Positions 9,562-17,515 of a stretch of DNA of 64,000 nt are shown in pieces. The notes under the pieces were generated by a model, which ran no database searches, had not been told where the DNA came from, and saw nothing but the letters and a program-made list of their open reading frames with translations. Every line of letters starts with the position of its first letter. Position 1 is the first letter of the stretch. Source of the DNA: Asticcacaulis sp. AC402 (lineage in GTDB: Bacteria; Pseudomonadota; Alphaproteobacteria; Caulobacterales; Caulobacteraceae). Both the position numbers and the translations under genes were made by a program. The stretch covers positions 124,001 through 188,000 of the forward strand of contig NZ_AWGC01000013.1 of the NCBI RefSeq assembly GCF_000495835.1, read 5' to 3'.

Positions 9562-9975
9562 CTACCCCGCGTTCTTTTTCTTCAGCTCGGCCAGAATGCC
9601 GGCCAGCAGTTCTTCCTGTGACGGGCCGGTCGGGGCCGGGGGAGCCGCCGGCGGTGGCGGCATCAGCTTGTTGATCGCCTTGACCACCAGGAAGATGGCT
9701 GTGCCGACGATCAGGAACTGGATCAGGGTGTTGATGAACAAGCCGTAGGAGATAGCGGCTTCGGTCGCGCCGGTGGCGGCATTGGCCGGGACCAGGACCC
9801 ATTTCAGGTCGGAAAAGTCAACACCGCCGGTAACCACGCCGATCGGCGGCATGATGATGTTTTCGACCAGAGAGGTCACGATCTTGCCAAAGGCCGCGCC
9901 GATGACAACACCGACCGCCAGGTCGATGACATTGCCGCGCAACATAAAGGTCTTGAATTCAGAAACAATACTCAT
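9562..9975 (-). CDS. mscL: Large-conductance mechanosensitive channel MscL
   Basis: A 137-residue inner-membrane channel that opens under membrane tension and releases solutes on hypo-osmotic shock. The N-terminal amphipathic helix and TM1 signature are clear ([28 protein letters not shown] is the region, residues 6-33), followed by a periplasmic loop, a second transmembrane helix near residues 76-98 ([18 protein letters not shown]) and a cytoplasmic helical tail ([14 protein letters not shown]). A proline-rich linker precedes the tail. Length is normal. It follows ihfB on the same strand by 21 bases. Confidence 0.95.
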   Translation of the reverse strand: MSIVSEFKTFMLRGNVIDLAVGVVIGAAFGKIVTSLVENIIMPPIGVVTGGVDFSDLKWVLVPANAATGATEAAISYGLFINTLIQFLIVGTAIFLVVKAINKLMPPPPAAPPAPTGPSQEELLAGILAELKKKNAG

Positions 9976-9996
9976 GGCCTCAGTCTCAGTCTGGAG

Positions 9997-10296
9997 TTAG
10001 TCCTCGTTATCGTCGCCGCCGAGGTTGAGGCGCTCTCGCAGCTCCTTACCGCTCTTGAAGAAGGGAACGTGTTTGGCCGGTACGTTGACCGCCTCGCCGG
10101 TGCGGGGATTGCGACCCGCACGGGCCGGCCGCGAGCGGACCGACAAGGCGCCGAAGCCACGCAGTTCGACGCGACCGCCCTTTTCAAGGGTGGAGATCAT
10201 CGATTCGAGAATAAGATTGACCGCCCGCTCGACGTCTTTTTGCGTCAGGTGCGGGTATTCGGAAGCCAAACGTTCAATCAGTTCCGATTTCAGCAT
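9997..10296 (-). CDS. ihfB: Integration host factor subunit beta
   Basis: A 99-residue nucleoid protein of the HU/IHF family; with IhfA it bends DNA at specific sites and serves in transcription, recombination and replication control. The beta-arm signature [22 protein letters not shown] is present around residues 45-66, and [20 protein letters not shown] is the typical IhfB N terminus. I chose the ATG at 10296 ([10 protein letters not shown]) over one at 10314. In most alphaproteobacteria ihfB directly follows rpsA; here a VOC gene and a repeat intervene. Confidence 0.95.
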   Translation of the reverse strand: MLKSELIERLASEYPHLTQKDVERAVNLILESMISTLEKGGRVELRGFGALSVRSRPARAGRNPRTGEAVNVPAKHVPFFKSGKELRERLNLGGDDNED

Positions 10297-10600
10297 TGGT
10301 CTCTCCCCCAGCAAGTGAACCTGGAATAATGAGCATGATCGAAAATTAAAGCATGTTCAAGGGGTTGTCGATAAATTAACGTGCTGATACCGCTACCAAA
10401 CTGAAGTTTTTTCAACTTTTGGGAAGATTGTGCGCGGATTCGCCACGCGTCAAACCACGACGCATATCACCTAAGTTTCGCATCTGCAAACAATTCGAAA
10501 AAACCTTTTGATCCTGTGACTTAAACGAAGCAGCCGCAGCATTAACTACGTCGTCTGCCAAAAAGGAATAGATTGGTATTTTTCCGGTAGCGAAGAGGGC
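10297..10600. other. Non-coding stretch upstream of ihfB
   Basis: About 300 bases between ihfB and the VOC gene, clearly more AT-rich than its surroundings (runs such as GAAAATTAAAGC, TTTTTTCAACTTTTGGG). It probably contains the ihfB promoter on the minus strand, but no convincing -35/-10 pair can be singled out. No repeat copy or open reading frame worth reporting was seen. Confidence 0.4.
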
Positions 10601-11014
10601 TCAGGTCGTTTTCTGCGGCTCGTTGAACGCCCAGTGGACACCGTAAGGGTCCTTTAAGGTGCCGAAGCGATCGCCCCAGAATTCGACCTTCAGTTCCGAT
10701 ACCACCTCGCAGCCGGCCTCGACGGCGCGGGTCCACCAGGGGTCGATCACGTCGTCGACAATCATCATGGTGAAGCTGTGCGACGGCTGGTGCGGATAGC
10801 CGAACTCGGGGAAGGCATCGGAAAGCATGAGCGAGCCACCATGGATCTTGAGATGGCAGTGCATCAGGCGACCATCGTCGGCCGGCATGCGGTTCAGTTC
10901 CTCTGCCTCGAATGCCTTCTTGTAGAACTCGGCGGCGTCGGCGGCGCCGACGACATTAAGATAGGCGATGACGCCGTTGTACAGGGCGGGATCAATAACG
11001 GGGGTGTCGGTCAT
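10601..11014 (-). CDS. VOC-family (glyoxalase/PhnB-like) protein
   Basis: A 137-residue protein of the vicinal-oxygen-chelate fold, close in pattern to the PhnB / 3-demethylubiquinone-9 methyltransferase-like group: GVIAYLNVVGAADAAEFYKKAF at the N terminus, LKIHGGSLMLSDAFPEFG in the middle and FWGDRFGTLKDPYGVHWAF at the C terminus. Such proteins bind a small substrate, sometimes with a metal; the actual substrate cannot be told. It stands alone between ihfB and the rpsA terminator, all on the minus strand, which looks like an insertion into the usual rpsA-ihfB order. Confidence 0.85.
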   Translation of the reverse strand: MTDTPVIDPALYNGVIAYLNVVGAADAAEFYKKAFEAEELNRMPADDGRLMHCHLKIHGGSLMLSDAFPEFGYPHQPSHSFTMMIVDDVIDPWWTRAVEAGCEVVSELKVEFWGDRFGTLKDPYGVHWAFNEPQKTT

Positions 11015-11132
11015 GATAAGCTCCTATGTGTTGGCTGCTGGCTGAGAACGAACGCGCCCGGCGCAAGCTACATAATCCCCCGATAAAAATCTGACAGCAG
11101 GAAACTGGGCCTCGGGAGGGACATTCGTACAT

Positions 11133-11158
11133 AAAAAAACCGGAACCTTGCGGCTCCG
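11133..11158 (-). terminator. Rho-independent terminator downstream of rpsA
   Basis: On the minus strand GCCGGAGCC-GCAA-GGTTCCGG forms an 8-pair stem with one mismatch, followed by TTTTTTTATG. It lies about 170 bases beyond the rpsA stop, with a two-hairpin repeat copy between them, so rpsA transcripts probably run through the repeat before ending here. Confidence 0.75.
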
Positions 11159-11186
11159 GCTTCTTATGAGTTTATAAGTTATCGCT

Positions 11187-11290
11187 TTAGGGCGGGATGA
11201 GTTTTGATGGAATCAAAACCCCGCTCTAAGTTTTTATCTTGGCGCAATTTTTCCGAAAAGTGGTGCCCACTTTATCGGATTGCGCTTTAG
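11187..11290. repeat. Two-hairpin palindromic repeat, copy 1
   Basis: Complete copy of the element seen eleven times in this window. Hairpin A is TTAGGGCGGGATGAGTTTTGATGG facing ATCAAAACCCCGCTCTAA; hairpin B is GGCGCAATTTTTCCGAAAAGTGG facing CCACTTTATCGGATTGCGC. A short AT-rich spacer joins them. This copy lies between rpsA and its terminator. Confidence 0.85.
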
Positions 11291-11325
11291 TGCGTAAACA
11301 CCGTAGCGATTCCGGGTGCTAGCTC

Positions 11326-13014
11326 CTAGGACCCTTGCTTGTCGCGCAGGGCGGCGCCCAGGATGTCACCCAGCGAAGCGCCGGAATCCTGCGAGCCGTA
11401 CTGTTCGATGGCTTCCTTTTCAGCTGACATTTCCAGGGCCTTGATCGAGACGGAGACCTTGCGGGCCGCCTTATCGATATTGGTAACCTGGGCGTCAATG
11501 CGGTCGCCGACGGCGAAGCGCTCGACACGCTGTTCGTTGCGGTCGCGCGAAAGGTCCGACTTGCGGACGAAGGCAGACATGGGCGCGTCATCTTCGCCGA
11601 ACCTGACCTCGATACCGCCCGTGGTGACTTCGGTCACAGTTACGGTAACGGTCTGGCCCTTCTTGAAGGTGTCGCCCGTCATCGGATCGTTGCCGAGCTG
11701 CTTAATGCCCAGCGAGATGCGCTCCTTGTCAACATCGACATCCAGAACCTTGGACTTGACGACATCGCCCTTCTTGTAACGGCCGATAGCTTCTTCGCCC
11801 GGAACATTCCAGTCGAGGTCGGACAGGTGCACCATGCCGTCGATGTCGTTTTCGAAGCCGACGAACAGACCGAATTCGGTCGCGTTCTTGACTTCGCCTT
11901 CGATGGTCGAGCCGATCGGGTGCTGACGCAGGAACTGATCCCAGGGGTTTTCCTGGGCCTGCTTCAGGCCGAGCGACACGCGGCGCTTGGAGGCATCGAC
12001 TTCGAGGACGACAACCTCAACCTCTTGAGAGGTGGAGACGATCTTGCCCGGGTGGACGTTCTTCTTGGTCCAGGACATTTCCGACACGTGGACCAGGCCT
12101 TCGACGCCCGATTCCAGTTCGACGAAAGCGCCGTAGTCGGTGATGTTCGTGATACGGCCCGAGAACTTGCCGCCGACCGGATACTTGGTGTCGACGTTTT
12201 CCCACGGGTCGCTCTGGAGCTGCTTCATGCCCAGCGAAATGCGTTGTGTGTCCGGATTGATCTTGATGATCTGGACACGGACCGCGTCGCCGACGTTGAG
12301 GACTTGCGACGGGTGCGAAACGCGCTTCCACGACATGTCGGTGACGTGCAGCAGGCCATCGATGCCGCCCAGGTCGACGAACGCGCCGTAGTCGGTGATG
12401 TTCTTGACAACACCGTCGCGGATTTCGCCCTCGGCCAGCTGGCCAACCAGTTCAGTGCGCTGTTCGGCACGGGCTTCTTCCAGAATAGCGCGGCGCGACA
12501 CGACGATATTGCCGCGCGGGCGGTCCATCTTCAGGATGGCGAAGGGCTGTTCCTTGCCCATCAGAGGCGCGACGTCGCGCACCGGACGGATATCGACCTG
12601 GCTGCCAGGCAGGAAGCCGGAAGCGCCGTCCATATCAACGGTAAAGCCGCCCTTGACGCGGCCGACAATGGTGCCCATGACCGGTTCGCCTCGGTTAAAG
12701 ATGGCTTCCAGACGAGTCCAGGCTTCTTCACGACGGGCCTTTTCGCGTGAGATAACGGCTTCGCCCATGGCGTTCTCGACGCGTTCCAGATAGACTTCGA
12801 CGGTGTCGCCGACCTTCAGCGCCGAACCTTCGGTGCCGAATTCCTTCAGGGAAACGCGGCCTTCGGTCTTCAGACCGACATCGACCGTGACATAGTCCTT
12901 ATCGACTGCGACGATCAGGCCGTGGATGACCTGGCCTTCGAGCATGTCGCGGCCGTGCATCGATTCGTCGAGCAGGGCGGCGAAATCTTCACGCGAGGGG
13001 TTGTATTCGCTCAT
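11326..13014 (-). CDS. rpsA: 30S ribosomal protein S1
   Basis: A 562-residue protein with six S1 RNA-binding domains in tandem, which helps the 30S subunit capture mRNA. Domain signatures repeat along the chain, for example [22 protein letters not shown]-like blocks near residues 210, 300 and 385 ([35 protein letters not shown]), each followed by the SLGxKQ pattern. The C terminus holds a degenerate domain and an acidic-basic tail. Length matches alphaproteobacterial S1. It follows cmk on the same strand with a 281-base leader that contains a candidate hairpin. Confidence 0.97.
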   Translation of the reverse strand: MSEYNPSREDFAALLDESMHGRDMLEGQVIHGLIVAVDKDYVTVDVGLKTEGRVSLKEFGTEGSALKVGDTVEVYLERVENAMGEAVISREKARREEAWTRLEAIFNRGEPVMGTIVGRVKGGFTVDMDGASGFLPGSQVDIRPVRDVAPLMGKEQPFAILKMDRPRGNIVVSRRAILEEARAEQRTELVGQLAEGEIRDGVVKNITDYGAFVDLGGIDGLLHVTDMSWKRVSHPSQVLNVGDAVRVQIIKINPDTQRISLGMKQLQSDPWENVDTKYPVGGKFSGRITNITDYGAFVELESGVEGLVHVSEMSWTKKNVHPGKIVSTSQEVEVVVLEVDASKRRVSLGLKQAQENPWDQFLRQHPIGSTIEGEVKNATEFGLFVGFENDIDGMVHLSDLDWNVPGEEAIGRYKKGDVVKSKVLDVDVDKERISLGIKQLGNDPMTGDTFKKGQTVTVTVTEVTTGGIEVRFGEDDAPMSAFVRKSDLSRDRNEQRVERFAVGDRIDAQVTNIDKAARKVSVSIKALEMSAEKEAIEQYGSQDSGASLGDILGAALRDKQGS

Positions 13015-13058
13015 GTAATCTCTTGGTGTGTTGGCGCGTGTCCGTCAAACGGGAGTCC

Positions 13059-13086
13059 CTGCGCACCTTTTGAGGCAAGGGCGCAG
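13059..13086 (-). promoter_or_regulatory. Candidate stem-loop in the rpsA leader
   Basis: On the minus strand CTGCGCCCTTGCCTCAAAAGGTGCGCAG can fold with CTGCGC/GCGCAG and CCTT/AAGG paired around a single-base bulge and a small loop. It is 45-72 bases upstream of the rpsA start codon. Leader hairpins mediate S1 autoregulation in enterobacteria; whether this one does so is inference. Confidence 0.3.
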
Positions 13087-13192
13087 AGGCGTTCGCACGG
13101 GGTGCGGCTTTGGATTTTTCAAAAGGATATTTGGGAGGCAGGCTTATGCCGGGCCCCAAGGGGTAGACTGCGAGCTTCCACCGTTAGTGGTC

Positions 13193-13244
13193 GCACTTCT
13201 TATCCGAAAAGTGGTAGCCACTTTTCGGGAAGTGCTTGCGCTCC
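13193..13244. repeat. Two-hairpin repeat, partial copy 2 (hairpin B only)
   Basis: CCGAAAAGTGG-TAG-CCACTTTTCGG is an 11-pair perfect hairpin matching hairpin B of the repeat family, within GCACTTC...GAAGTGC arms. Hairpin A is missing. It lies between cmk and rpsA, in the rpsA leader. Confidence 0.65.
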
Positions 13245-13295
13245 AAAGACGTCCCTGTTGTGTGTGCCTCAATAGACCGACGTTGGAATTTGGCG

Positions 13296-13919
13296 TCAGA
13301 TGTCGCCACAACGGTCTTTCACAAGGGATCGCGCAGCCGCGATGGCCGCTTCTATACCCAAGTCGGAGGTGTCCAGCAAGAGGGCATCGCCAGCTTTTTC
13401 CAGGGGGGCACTTGACCGCGACGAATCACGTTCGTCGCGAATTCGGATATCGCTCAGAACGTCTTCGAACGTCAGGCCTGGATTGCTTTTGACCAGTTGC
13501 TTCCAGCGGCGGTTAGCCCGTATCTCCGGCGTGGCGGTGACGAAGAGTTTCACCGTGGCGTCCGGAGCGATGACGGTGCCGATATCGCGACCATCAAGGA
13601 CGGCGCCCGAAGGCTGATAGGCGAAGTCGATCTGGAACTGTTTCAGCGCCGCGCGGACGGCGGGAAGGGCGGCGACCTGGGAGGCGCGCTCTCCGGCCAC
13701 ACGACCACGCAGGGCCTCGTCGGCCAAAAGTTCAGGGGTAATACGCGCAGCGGCCTGCGCCGGGTCGATGCCCTCGACGTCTGCAAGATAGCCAGCAGCC
13801 CGGTACAGCAGGCCGGTATCCAGGAACGGCAGGCCGTAGTCAGCGGCAATCACCGAGGCCAGGGTGCCCTTGCCCGAAGCGGCTGGTCCATCGAAGGCGA
13901 TTATGAGCGGGTGGGACAT
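13296..13919 (-). CDS. cmk: (d)CMP kinase
   Basis: A 207-residue cytidylate kinase that phosphorylates CMP and dCMP with ATP. The P-loop GPAASGKGTLAS lies at residues 10-21, followed by LDTGLLYRAAGYL (nucleotide-binding signature) and DGRDIGTVIAPDATVKLFVTA in the NMP-binding and lid part. The RIRDERDSSRSSAPL segment is the usual C-terminal lid motif. It precedes rpsA on the same strand, the common cmk-rpsA order. The expected upstream neighbour aroA is separated from it by a repeat copy and a toxin-antitoxin pair. Confidence 0.96.
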   Translation of the reverse strand: MSHPLIIAFDGPAASGKGTLASVIAADYGLPFLDTGLLYRAAGYLADVEGIDPAQAAARITPELLADEALRGRVAGERASQVAALPAVRAALKQFQIDFAYQPSGAVLDGRDIGTVIAPDATVKLFVTATPEIRANRRWKQLVKSNPGLTFEDVLSDIRIRDERDSSRSSAPLEKAGDALLLDTSDLGIEAAIAAARSLVKDRCGDI

Positions 13920-14049
13920 GGGCCGCGTTTAGCCCGATGGCCTCCCGGCCGCAAGGCCTTGCCAATCCAGACGAGCGGCATAAGATTCTGGGACGAATGT
14001 TAACTACCTGCACCTGATGGTTTCCGATGCTTCCTGAAATGCCGGCGCC

Positions 14050-14155
14050 TTAGAGCGGAATGTGATTTGATGGAATCAGTATTCCGCTCTTAGTTATTGT
14101 TTTGTCCCGCACGTTATCCGAAAGGTGCTGCGCAATTTGTCGGATTGCGCTCTAG
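14050..14155. repeat. Two-hairpin palindromic repeat, copy 3
   Basis: Hairpin A is TTAGAGCGGAATGTGATTTG facing AATCAGTATTCCGCTCTTA; hairpin B is CCGCACGTTATCCGAAAGGTG against CAATTTGTCGGATTGCGCTCTAG, partly degenerate. The final CTAG contains the TAG stop codon of the vapC-like gene read on the minus strand. Confidence 0.8.
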
Positions 14156-14568
14156 CTGGCGGAAACGGCCTGAACATATCCCGCCTGAGCGTAGGTGAAA
14201 ATGGTGTGGACTTCGGTTACCAGAAGTGCGTTCAGATGACGGGCAGTCACAACGATCATACGATCGGCAGGGTCAGCATGGAAATCGCCAGGCAAGCGGT
14301 TACTGGCGACTGAGATTTCCGGCGACAGTGGCACGACAGTAATGCCAAGCCTATGTGCGGTCGCGTTGATCCACTCACCCACATCCATAGGCAAGGCAAG
14401 GCGGCCCTTTGCGGTCAGTATCGCGATTTCCCAAGGTGTTATGGCCGCAACGCCAAGCTCATCGCGATTGGCGGCCTGTTGAATGCGCTCGCGTTTTGCG
14501 GGGGAAAGGCGGTCGACGCCTTGGATGAGCCACACCAGGACATGGGTGTCGAGCAGAACAAAACTCAA
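14152..14568 (-). CDS. vapC: PIN-domain toxin, VapC type
   Basis: A 138-residue PIN-domain ribonuclease. The first acidic residue is in FVLLDTHVLVWLI (Asp7), the next in TPWEIAILTAKGRL, and the last pair in FHADPADRMIVVTARHL, a good match to the four-acid PIN active site. Its start overlaps the antitoxin stop by 4 bases (ATGA), the classic toxin-antitoxin arrangement. The TAG stop codon lies inside the end of a palindromic repeat, so the last residues (QAVSAS) may be altered compared with relatives. The RNA target is unknown. Confidence 0.88.
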   Translation of the reverse strand: MSFVLLDTHVLVWLIQGVDRLSPAKRERIQQAANRDELGVAAITPWEIAILTAKGRLALPMDVGEWINATAHRLGITVVPLSPEISVASNRLPGDFHADPADRMIVVTARHLNALLVTEVHTIFTYAQAGYVQAVSAS

Positions 14569-14810
14569 TTGGCCGCGTCCCAGGGCGCGTCGATCGGGGA
14601 AATAATATCACCCTCGTAATAGACGCTGCCCTTTAACGCGCCAAACAATGCGCGTTTGGGCTCCACAGGGACCAAACGCGCAACGGGTTTGCCGTGTTTG
14701 GTAATCGTAAGCGGTTGCCGCGTTTCGACGACCTGATCCAGCAGCTTCAGGCACTTCGCCTTAAAGTCCCCGGCGCCGATTGAAGACGAATTATCCATTT
14801 TTATGTCCAT
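14565..14810 (-). CDS. vapB: Phd/YefM-like antitoxin
   Basis: An 81-residue antitoxin. SSSIGAGDFKAKCLKLLDQVVETRQPLTITKHGKPVARLVPV is the region of the Phd/YefM fold that binds DNA and dimerises, covering residues 8-49, and the C-terminal part (YYEGDIISPIDAPWD) should bind and neutralise the toxin. I chose the ATG at 14810; a GTG two codons upstream and an ATG at 14798 are alternatives. It is upstream of the toxin gene and overlaps it by 4 bases. Such pairs usually repress their own promoter. Confidence 0.85.
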   Translation of the reverse strand: MDIKMDNSSSIGAGDFKAKCLKLLDQVVETRQPLTITKHGKPVARLVPVEPKRALFGALKGSVYYEGDIISPIDAPWDAAN

Positions 14811-14997
14811 GGTCACGTACTATGGTCATAATGGCCCGCGAAACGTGACAATCCAAGCTCAACCTGGCCCTAAACCGCTTCGTATGGCTGCCACAGTTAG
14901 ATCGGGTTAACTTCCGGATCATGGCTGCGGGCAATGCAGCCCACGCCCGGCATATCCACTCCGACTTCGTTACCTAGATCCCAGCGAGTCGACAAAC

Positions 14998-16263
14998 TCA
15001 GTCGAATGCCATCTCAACACCCACGCTGTGCAGGTCGCGCCAGTAACCGGGATAGGTCTTGGCCGTGCAGCCGGGATTGAGAATACGCAGGCCGCCGATG
15101 ACCAGGCCCGCCAGGGCAAACGACATGGCGATACGGTGATCGTGATAGGTCTCGACATCCACCTCGACCGTGCGGCCGATCAGGTTCCGATCCGGCGTAA
15201 TCAGCAGATCGTCGGTGATTTCCTCGGCCAGGCCGGGCTGGATCCGGTTCAGCTCAGAGGCGACGGCGTTGATCCGGTCGCATTCCTTGACCCGCAGGTT
15301 GGCAATACCAACAAAACGGACCGGCCGGTTGTTGAAGGCGGCCAGGACGGCGATGGTCGGGATGGCGTCCTGCATCTGGCTGCCATCGATTACCGCCGGC
15401 AGGTCGGGAAACTGCTTTATGACATCATAGGCCTTGGCGTCCGGCTGCATCATGGCTTCCGGCGCAATGCCGATATCGAGGCTGGCGCCGGTCAGAGCAT
15501 TGATCCCCCAGATATAGGTCGCCGCGCTGGCGTCGGGTTCGACCCAATAGTCGCGCGCCCTATAGGGGTGATTGGCGATGTCCCAGCTCAGGGGGCCGGT
15601 TTGGGTGATATCAGCACCAAAGTCGCGCATGCAGGCCAGGGTGATATCAATATAGCCACGCGCACCGATGTCGCCGCCCTTTACGCGCAGGCTGAACGGG
15701 GTGTCGCCCCCCGTTCCCGCCATCATCAGGGCGGAGACATACTGGCTCGACAGGCTGGCATCGACATCAATCGACCGGGTTTTGAACCCGCCTTCGCCGT
15801 TCACCGTGACGGGTGGGCAGCCGGTGGAGGCCTCAACCATGACGCCGGCAGCGCGTAGCGCCGCGACCAGAGGTGCGATCGGACGTTTTTGCATGTGGGC
15901 ATCGCCGGTAAGCACGCTTTTACCGTGGATGTTGGCCGTTGCGGCGGTAAGAAAGCGGACCGCTGTGCCGGCATTGCCAAGAAACAGAGGGTTTTGGGAC
16001 GCGATCAGTGTCCCGGAGCTCTCGACCAGGAACTCCGTATCACCGGTATCGCCGACCTTCGCGCCCAGTTGTTCCAGAGCTCGCGCCATATACTGGGTGT
16101 CGTCGCTCTTGAGCGCGCCGGTTATGCGGCTGGTGCCGCATGCCAGTGCTGCTATCAGCAGGACCCGATTGGTGATCGATTTTGACCCTGGAAGGGCGAT
16201 CTTTCCTGTGAGCTTGTCGCGCGGAGGTACAAGTCTTACGGCAGTTGGGGGGTCAGGTATCAT
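14998..16263 (-). CDS. aroA: 3-phosphoshikimate 1-carboxyvinyltransferase (EPSP synthase)
   Basis: A 421-residue enzyme of the shikimate pathway that joins phosphoenolpyruvate to shikimate-3-phosphate. LPGSKSITNRVLLIAALACG near residue 25 and FLGNAGTAVRFLTAA near residue 90 are the two family signatures; NLRVKECDRINA and DHRIAMSFALAGL follow in the C-terminal domain. The start at 16263 (MIPDPPTAVRLVPP) is preferred over one 12 codons upstream. The neighbouring TIGR02300-like gene is divergent. In relatives aroA often precedes cmk directly. Confidence 0.95.
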   Translation of the reverse strand: MIPDPPTAVRLVPPRDKLTGKIALPGSKSITNRVLLIAALACGTSRITGALKSDDTQYMARALEQLGAKVGDTGDTEFLVESSGTLIASQNPLFLGNAGTAVRFLTAATANIHGKSVLTGDAHMQKRPIAPLVAALRAAGVMVEASTGCPPVTVNGEGGFKTRSIDVDASLSSQYVSALMMAGTGGDTPFSLRVKGGDIGARGYIDITLACMRDFGADITQTGPLSWDIANHPYRARDYWVEPDASAATYIWGINALTGASLDIGIAPEAMMQPDAKAYDVIKQFPDLPAVIDGSQMQDAIPTIAVLAAFNNRPVRFVGIANLRVKECDRINAVASELNRIQPGLAEEITDDLLITPDRNLIGRTVEVDVETYHDHRIAMSFALAGLVIGGLRILNPGCTAKTYPGYWRDLHSVGVEMAFD

Positions 16264-16421
16264 GAAACGTCGGCAGAATGGTCTGGGTTCGGACAGCAAA
16301 AAATTCCGGCGAGAAAATTTGATACCGGGCGGGATTTAACCTTTTGACAGGAGGCCTATCTAGTGGCAAGGGGGCCAAACGCAAACGCTTTTTTTCTATT
16401 CTGAATGATTAAGGAAGACAC

Positions 16422-16913
16422 GTGGCTGATCCCGCCCTTGGCACCAAACAGATTTGCCCTAATTGTACAGCCAAGTTCTACGATCTTGGCAAACGCCCGG
16501 CGCACTGCCCGCGCTGCGACTTCGAATTCGATCCGGAAGAAGCCATCCGTACCCGTCGTTCGCGTGTTCGCACCGCGGCGCCCGACTATGAGGATACCGA
16601 CGAGGAAACCGAAGACCTGGCCAAGGCCAAGGCTATCAGCGAGGACGAAGACGAGGAGCCTGAAATAACTGCCCCCGAAATCGACGAAGTCGTGGTCGAC
16701 GATACACTGCTTATTGACGAAGATGAAAACCTCGACCCGGCCGATCCAGCGCGCGTCGGTGCGCCTGGCGATGCCGTTGATATGGATATCGAAGACGCAG
16801 ACCTGGTCGACGATGACGACACCGATGACGTGCCGTTCCTGGAAGACGATGACGACGCCGACTTCGACGAGGAAATCGACGGCCTGCCCGGCGCCGATGA
16901 CGAAGACCGCTAA
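16422..16913 (+). CDS. TIGR02300-family acidic zinc-ribbon protein
   Basis: A 163-residue protein with an N-terminal zinc ribbon (CPNCTAKFYDLGKRPAHCPRC, residues 12-32) carrying the FYDL segment typical of family TIGR02300, then a long, strongly acidic tail rich in Asp and Glu that is likely disordered. The start is GTG at 16422, with an AAGGAAG site upstream. This family is conserved in alphaproteobacteria next to aroA or a tRNA-Ala and has no known function. A strong terminator follows the stop codon by a few bases. Confidence 0.9.
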   Translation: MADPALGTKQICPNCTAKFYDLGKRPAHCPRCDFEFDPEEAIRTRRSRVRTAAPDYEDTDEETEDLAKAKAISEDEDEEPEITAPEIDEVVVDDTLLIDEDENLDPADPARVGAPGDAVDMDIEDADLVDDDDTDDVPFLEDDDDADFDEEIDGLPGADDEDR

Positions 16914-16920
16914 CGCATTA

Positions 16921-16951
16921 AAGGTCGCCGGATGATCCGGCGGCCTTTTTT
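16921..16951 (+). terminator. Rho-independent terminator
   Basis: AAGGTCGCCGGA-TGA-TCCGGCGGCCTT is a 12-pair stem with one G-U pair and a 3-base loop, followed by TTTTTT. It ends the transcript of the zinc-ribbon gene. Confidence 0.9.
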
Positions 16952-17209
16952 ACTTATGGAAACTGTAAAGTTTTCGCAGCGTGCGCGGAACATCGCCCGA
17001 CCGTACCGGACGACGCATCATCAGGATCAGGGTCGCCAGGTCGACGACGAGCGGCACGCCAATCCCACCCGTCCGACATAGGCGAAAAGCGAACAATGGG
17101 CTGCCTGCGTCGTCATCTTCAGTGTCGACGGGTGCTGTTTGGCCGTTGGCAGGGCATCAACAAGAAATCGGAAAAATGTTTGAAAAAGGGGCTTGCGTGG
17201 CGGCGAGGC
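16952..17209. other. Non-coding stretch before the tRNA
   Basis: About 260 bases between the terminator and the tRNA promoter. No open frame with gene-like features and no repeat copy was recognised here. Confidence 0.4.
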
Positions 17210-17234
17210 TTGACATAAAAGTCGCCGCCTTAAC
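17210..17234 (+). promoter_or_regulatory. Candidate tRNA promoter
   Basis: TTGACAT at 17210 is followed after 10 bases by GCCTTAAC at 17227. This fits the housekeeping promoter pattern described for Caulobacter (TTGACGS, 10-14 bases, GCTANAWC) with two deviations, and it is about 32 bases before the tRNA. A GC-rich hairpin CGGGGG-TG-CCCCCG follows directly. Confidence 0.45.
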
Positions 17235-17265
17235 GGGGGTGCCCCCGTCAGACCATCGCCAAGAT

Positions 17266-17341
17266 GGGGCTATAGCTCAGTTGGTAGAGCGCTTGAATGG
17301 CATTCAAGAGGTCAGCGGTTCGACTCCGCTTAGCTCCACCA
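17266..17341 (+). tRNA. tRNA-Ala, anticodon GGC
   Basis: A 76-base cloverleaf. The acceptor stem GGGGCTA pairs with TAGCTCC and contains the G3:U70 pair that identifies alanine tRNAs. The D arm is AGCTCAGTTGGTAGAGC, the anticodon arm CTTGA-ATGGCAT-TCAAG gives GGC, and the T arm is AGCGGTTCGACTCCGCT. The CCA end is encoded. No other RNA gene adjoins it. Confidence 0.97.
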
Positions 17342-17515
17342 TCGCGCCCCGGATGGTCATAATTTTCCACCCCTCCCGTCAAACAGATCCGGATACGCCG
17401 CAGGTCCGGTTACACTTGTGCCATTGGACTTGAGCGCCATCTGAATTTCGTGCCGTCCGGATTCGTGCGATAGGGGTGAAGGTAACGCATGACATGGGGA
17501 TGAGATGACACGGTA

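Noticed and set aside
16981-17433. An open frame of 150 codons crossing the tRNA
   Set aside because: It reads through tRNA-Ala in the antiparallel-irrelevant frame that yields the well-known artefact IAQLVERLNGIQEVSGSTPL; there is no ribosome binding site or domain.
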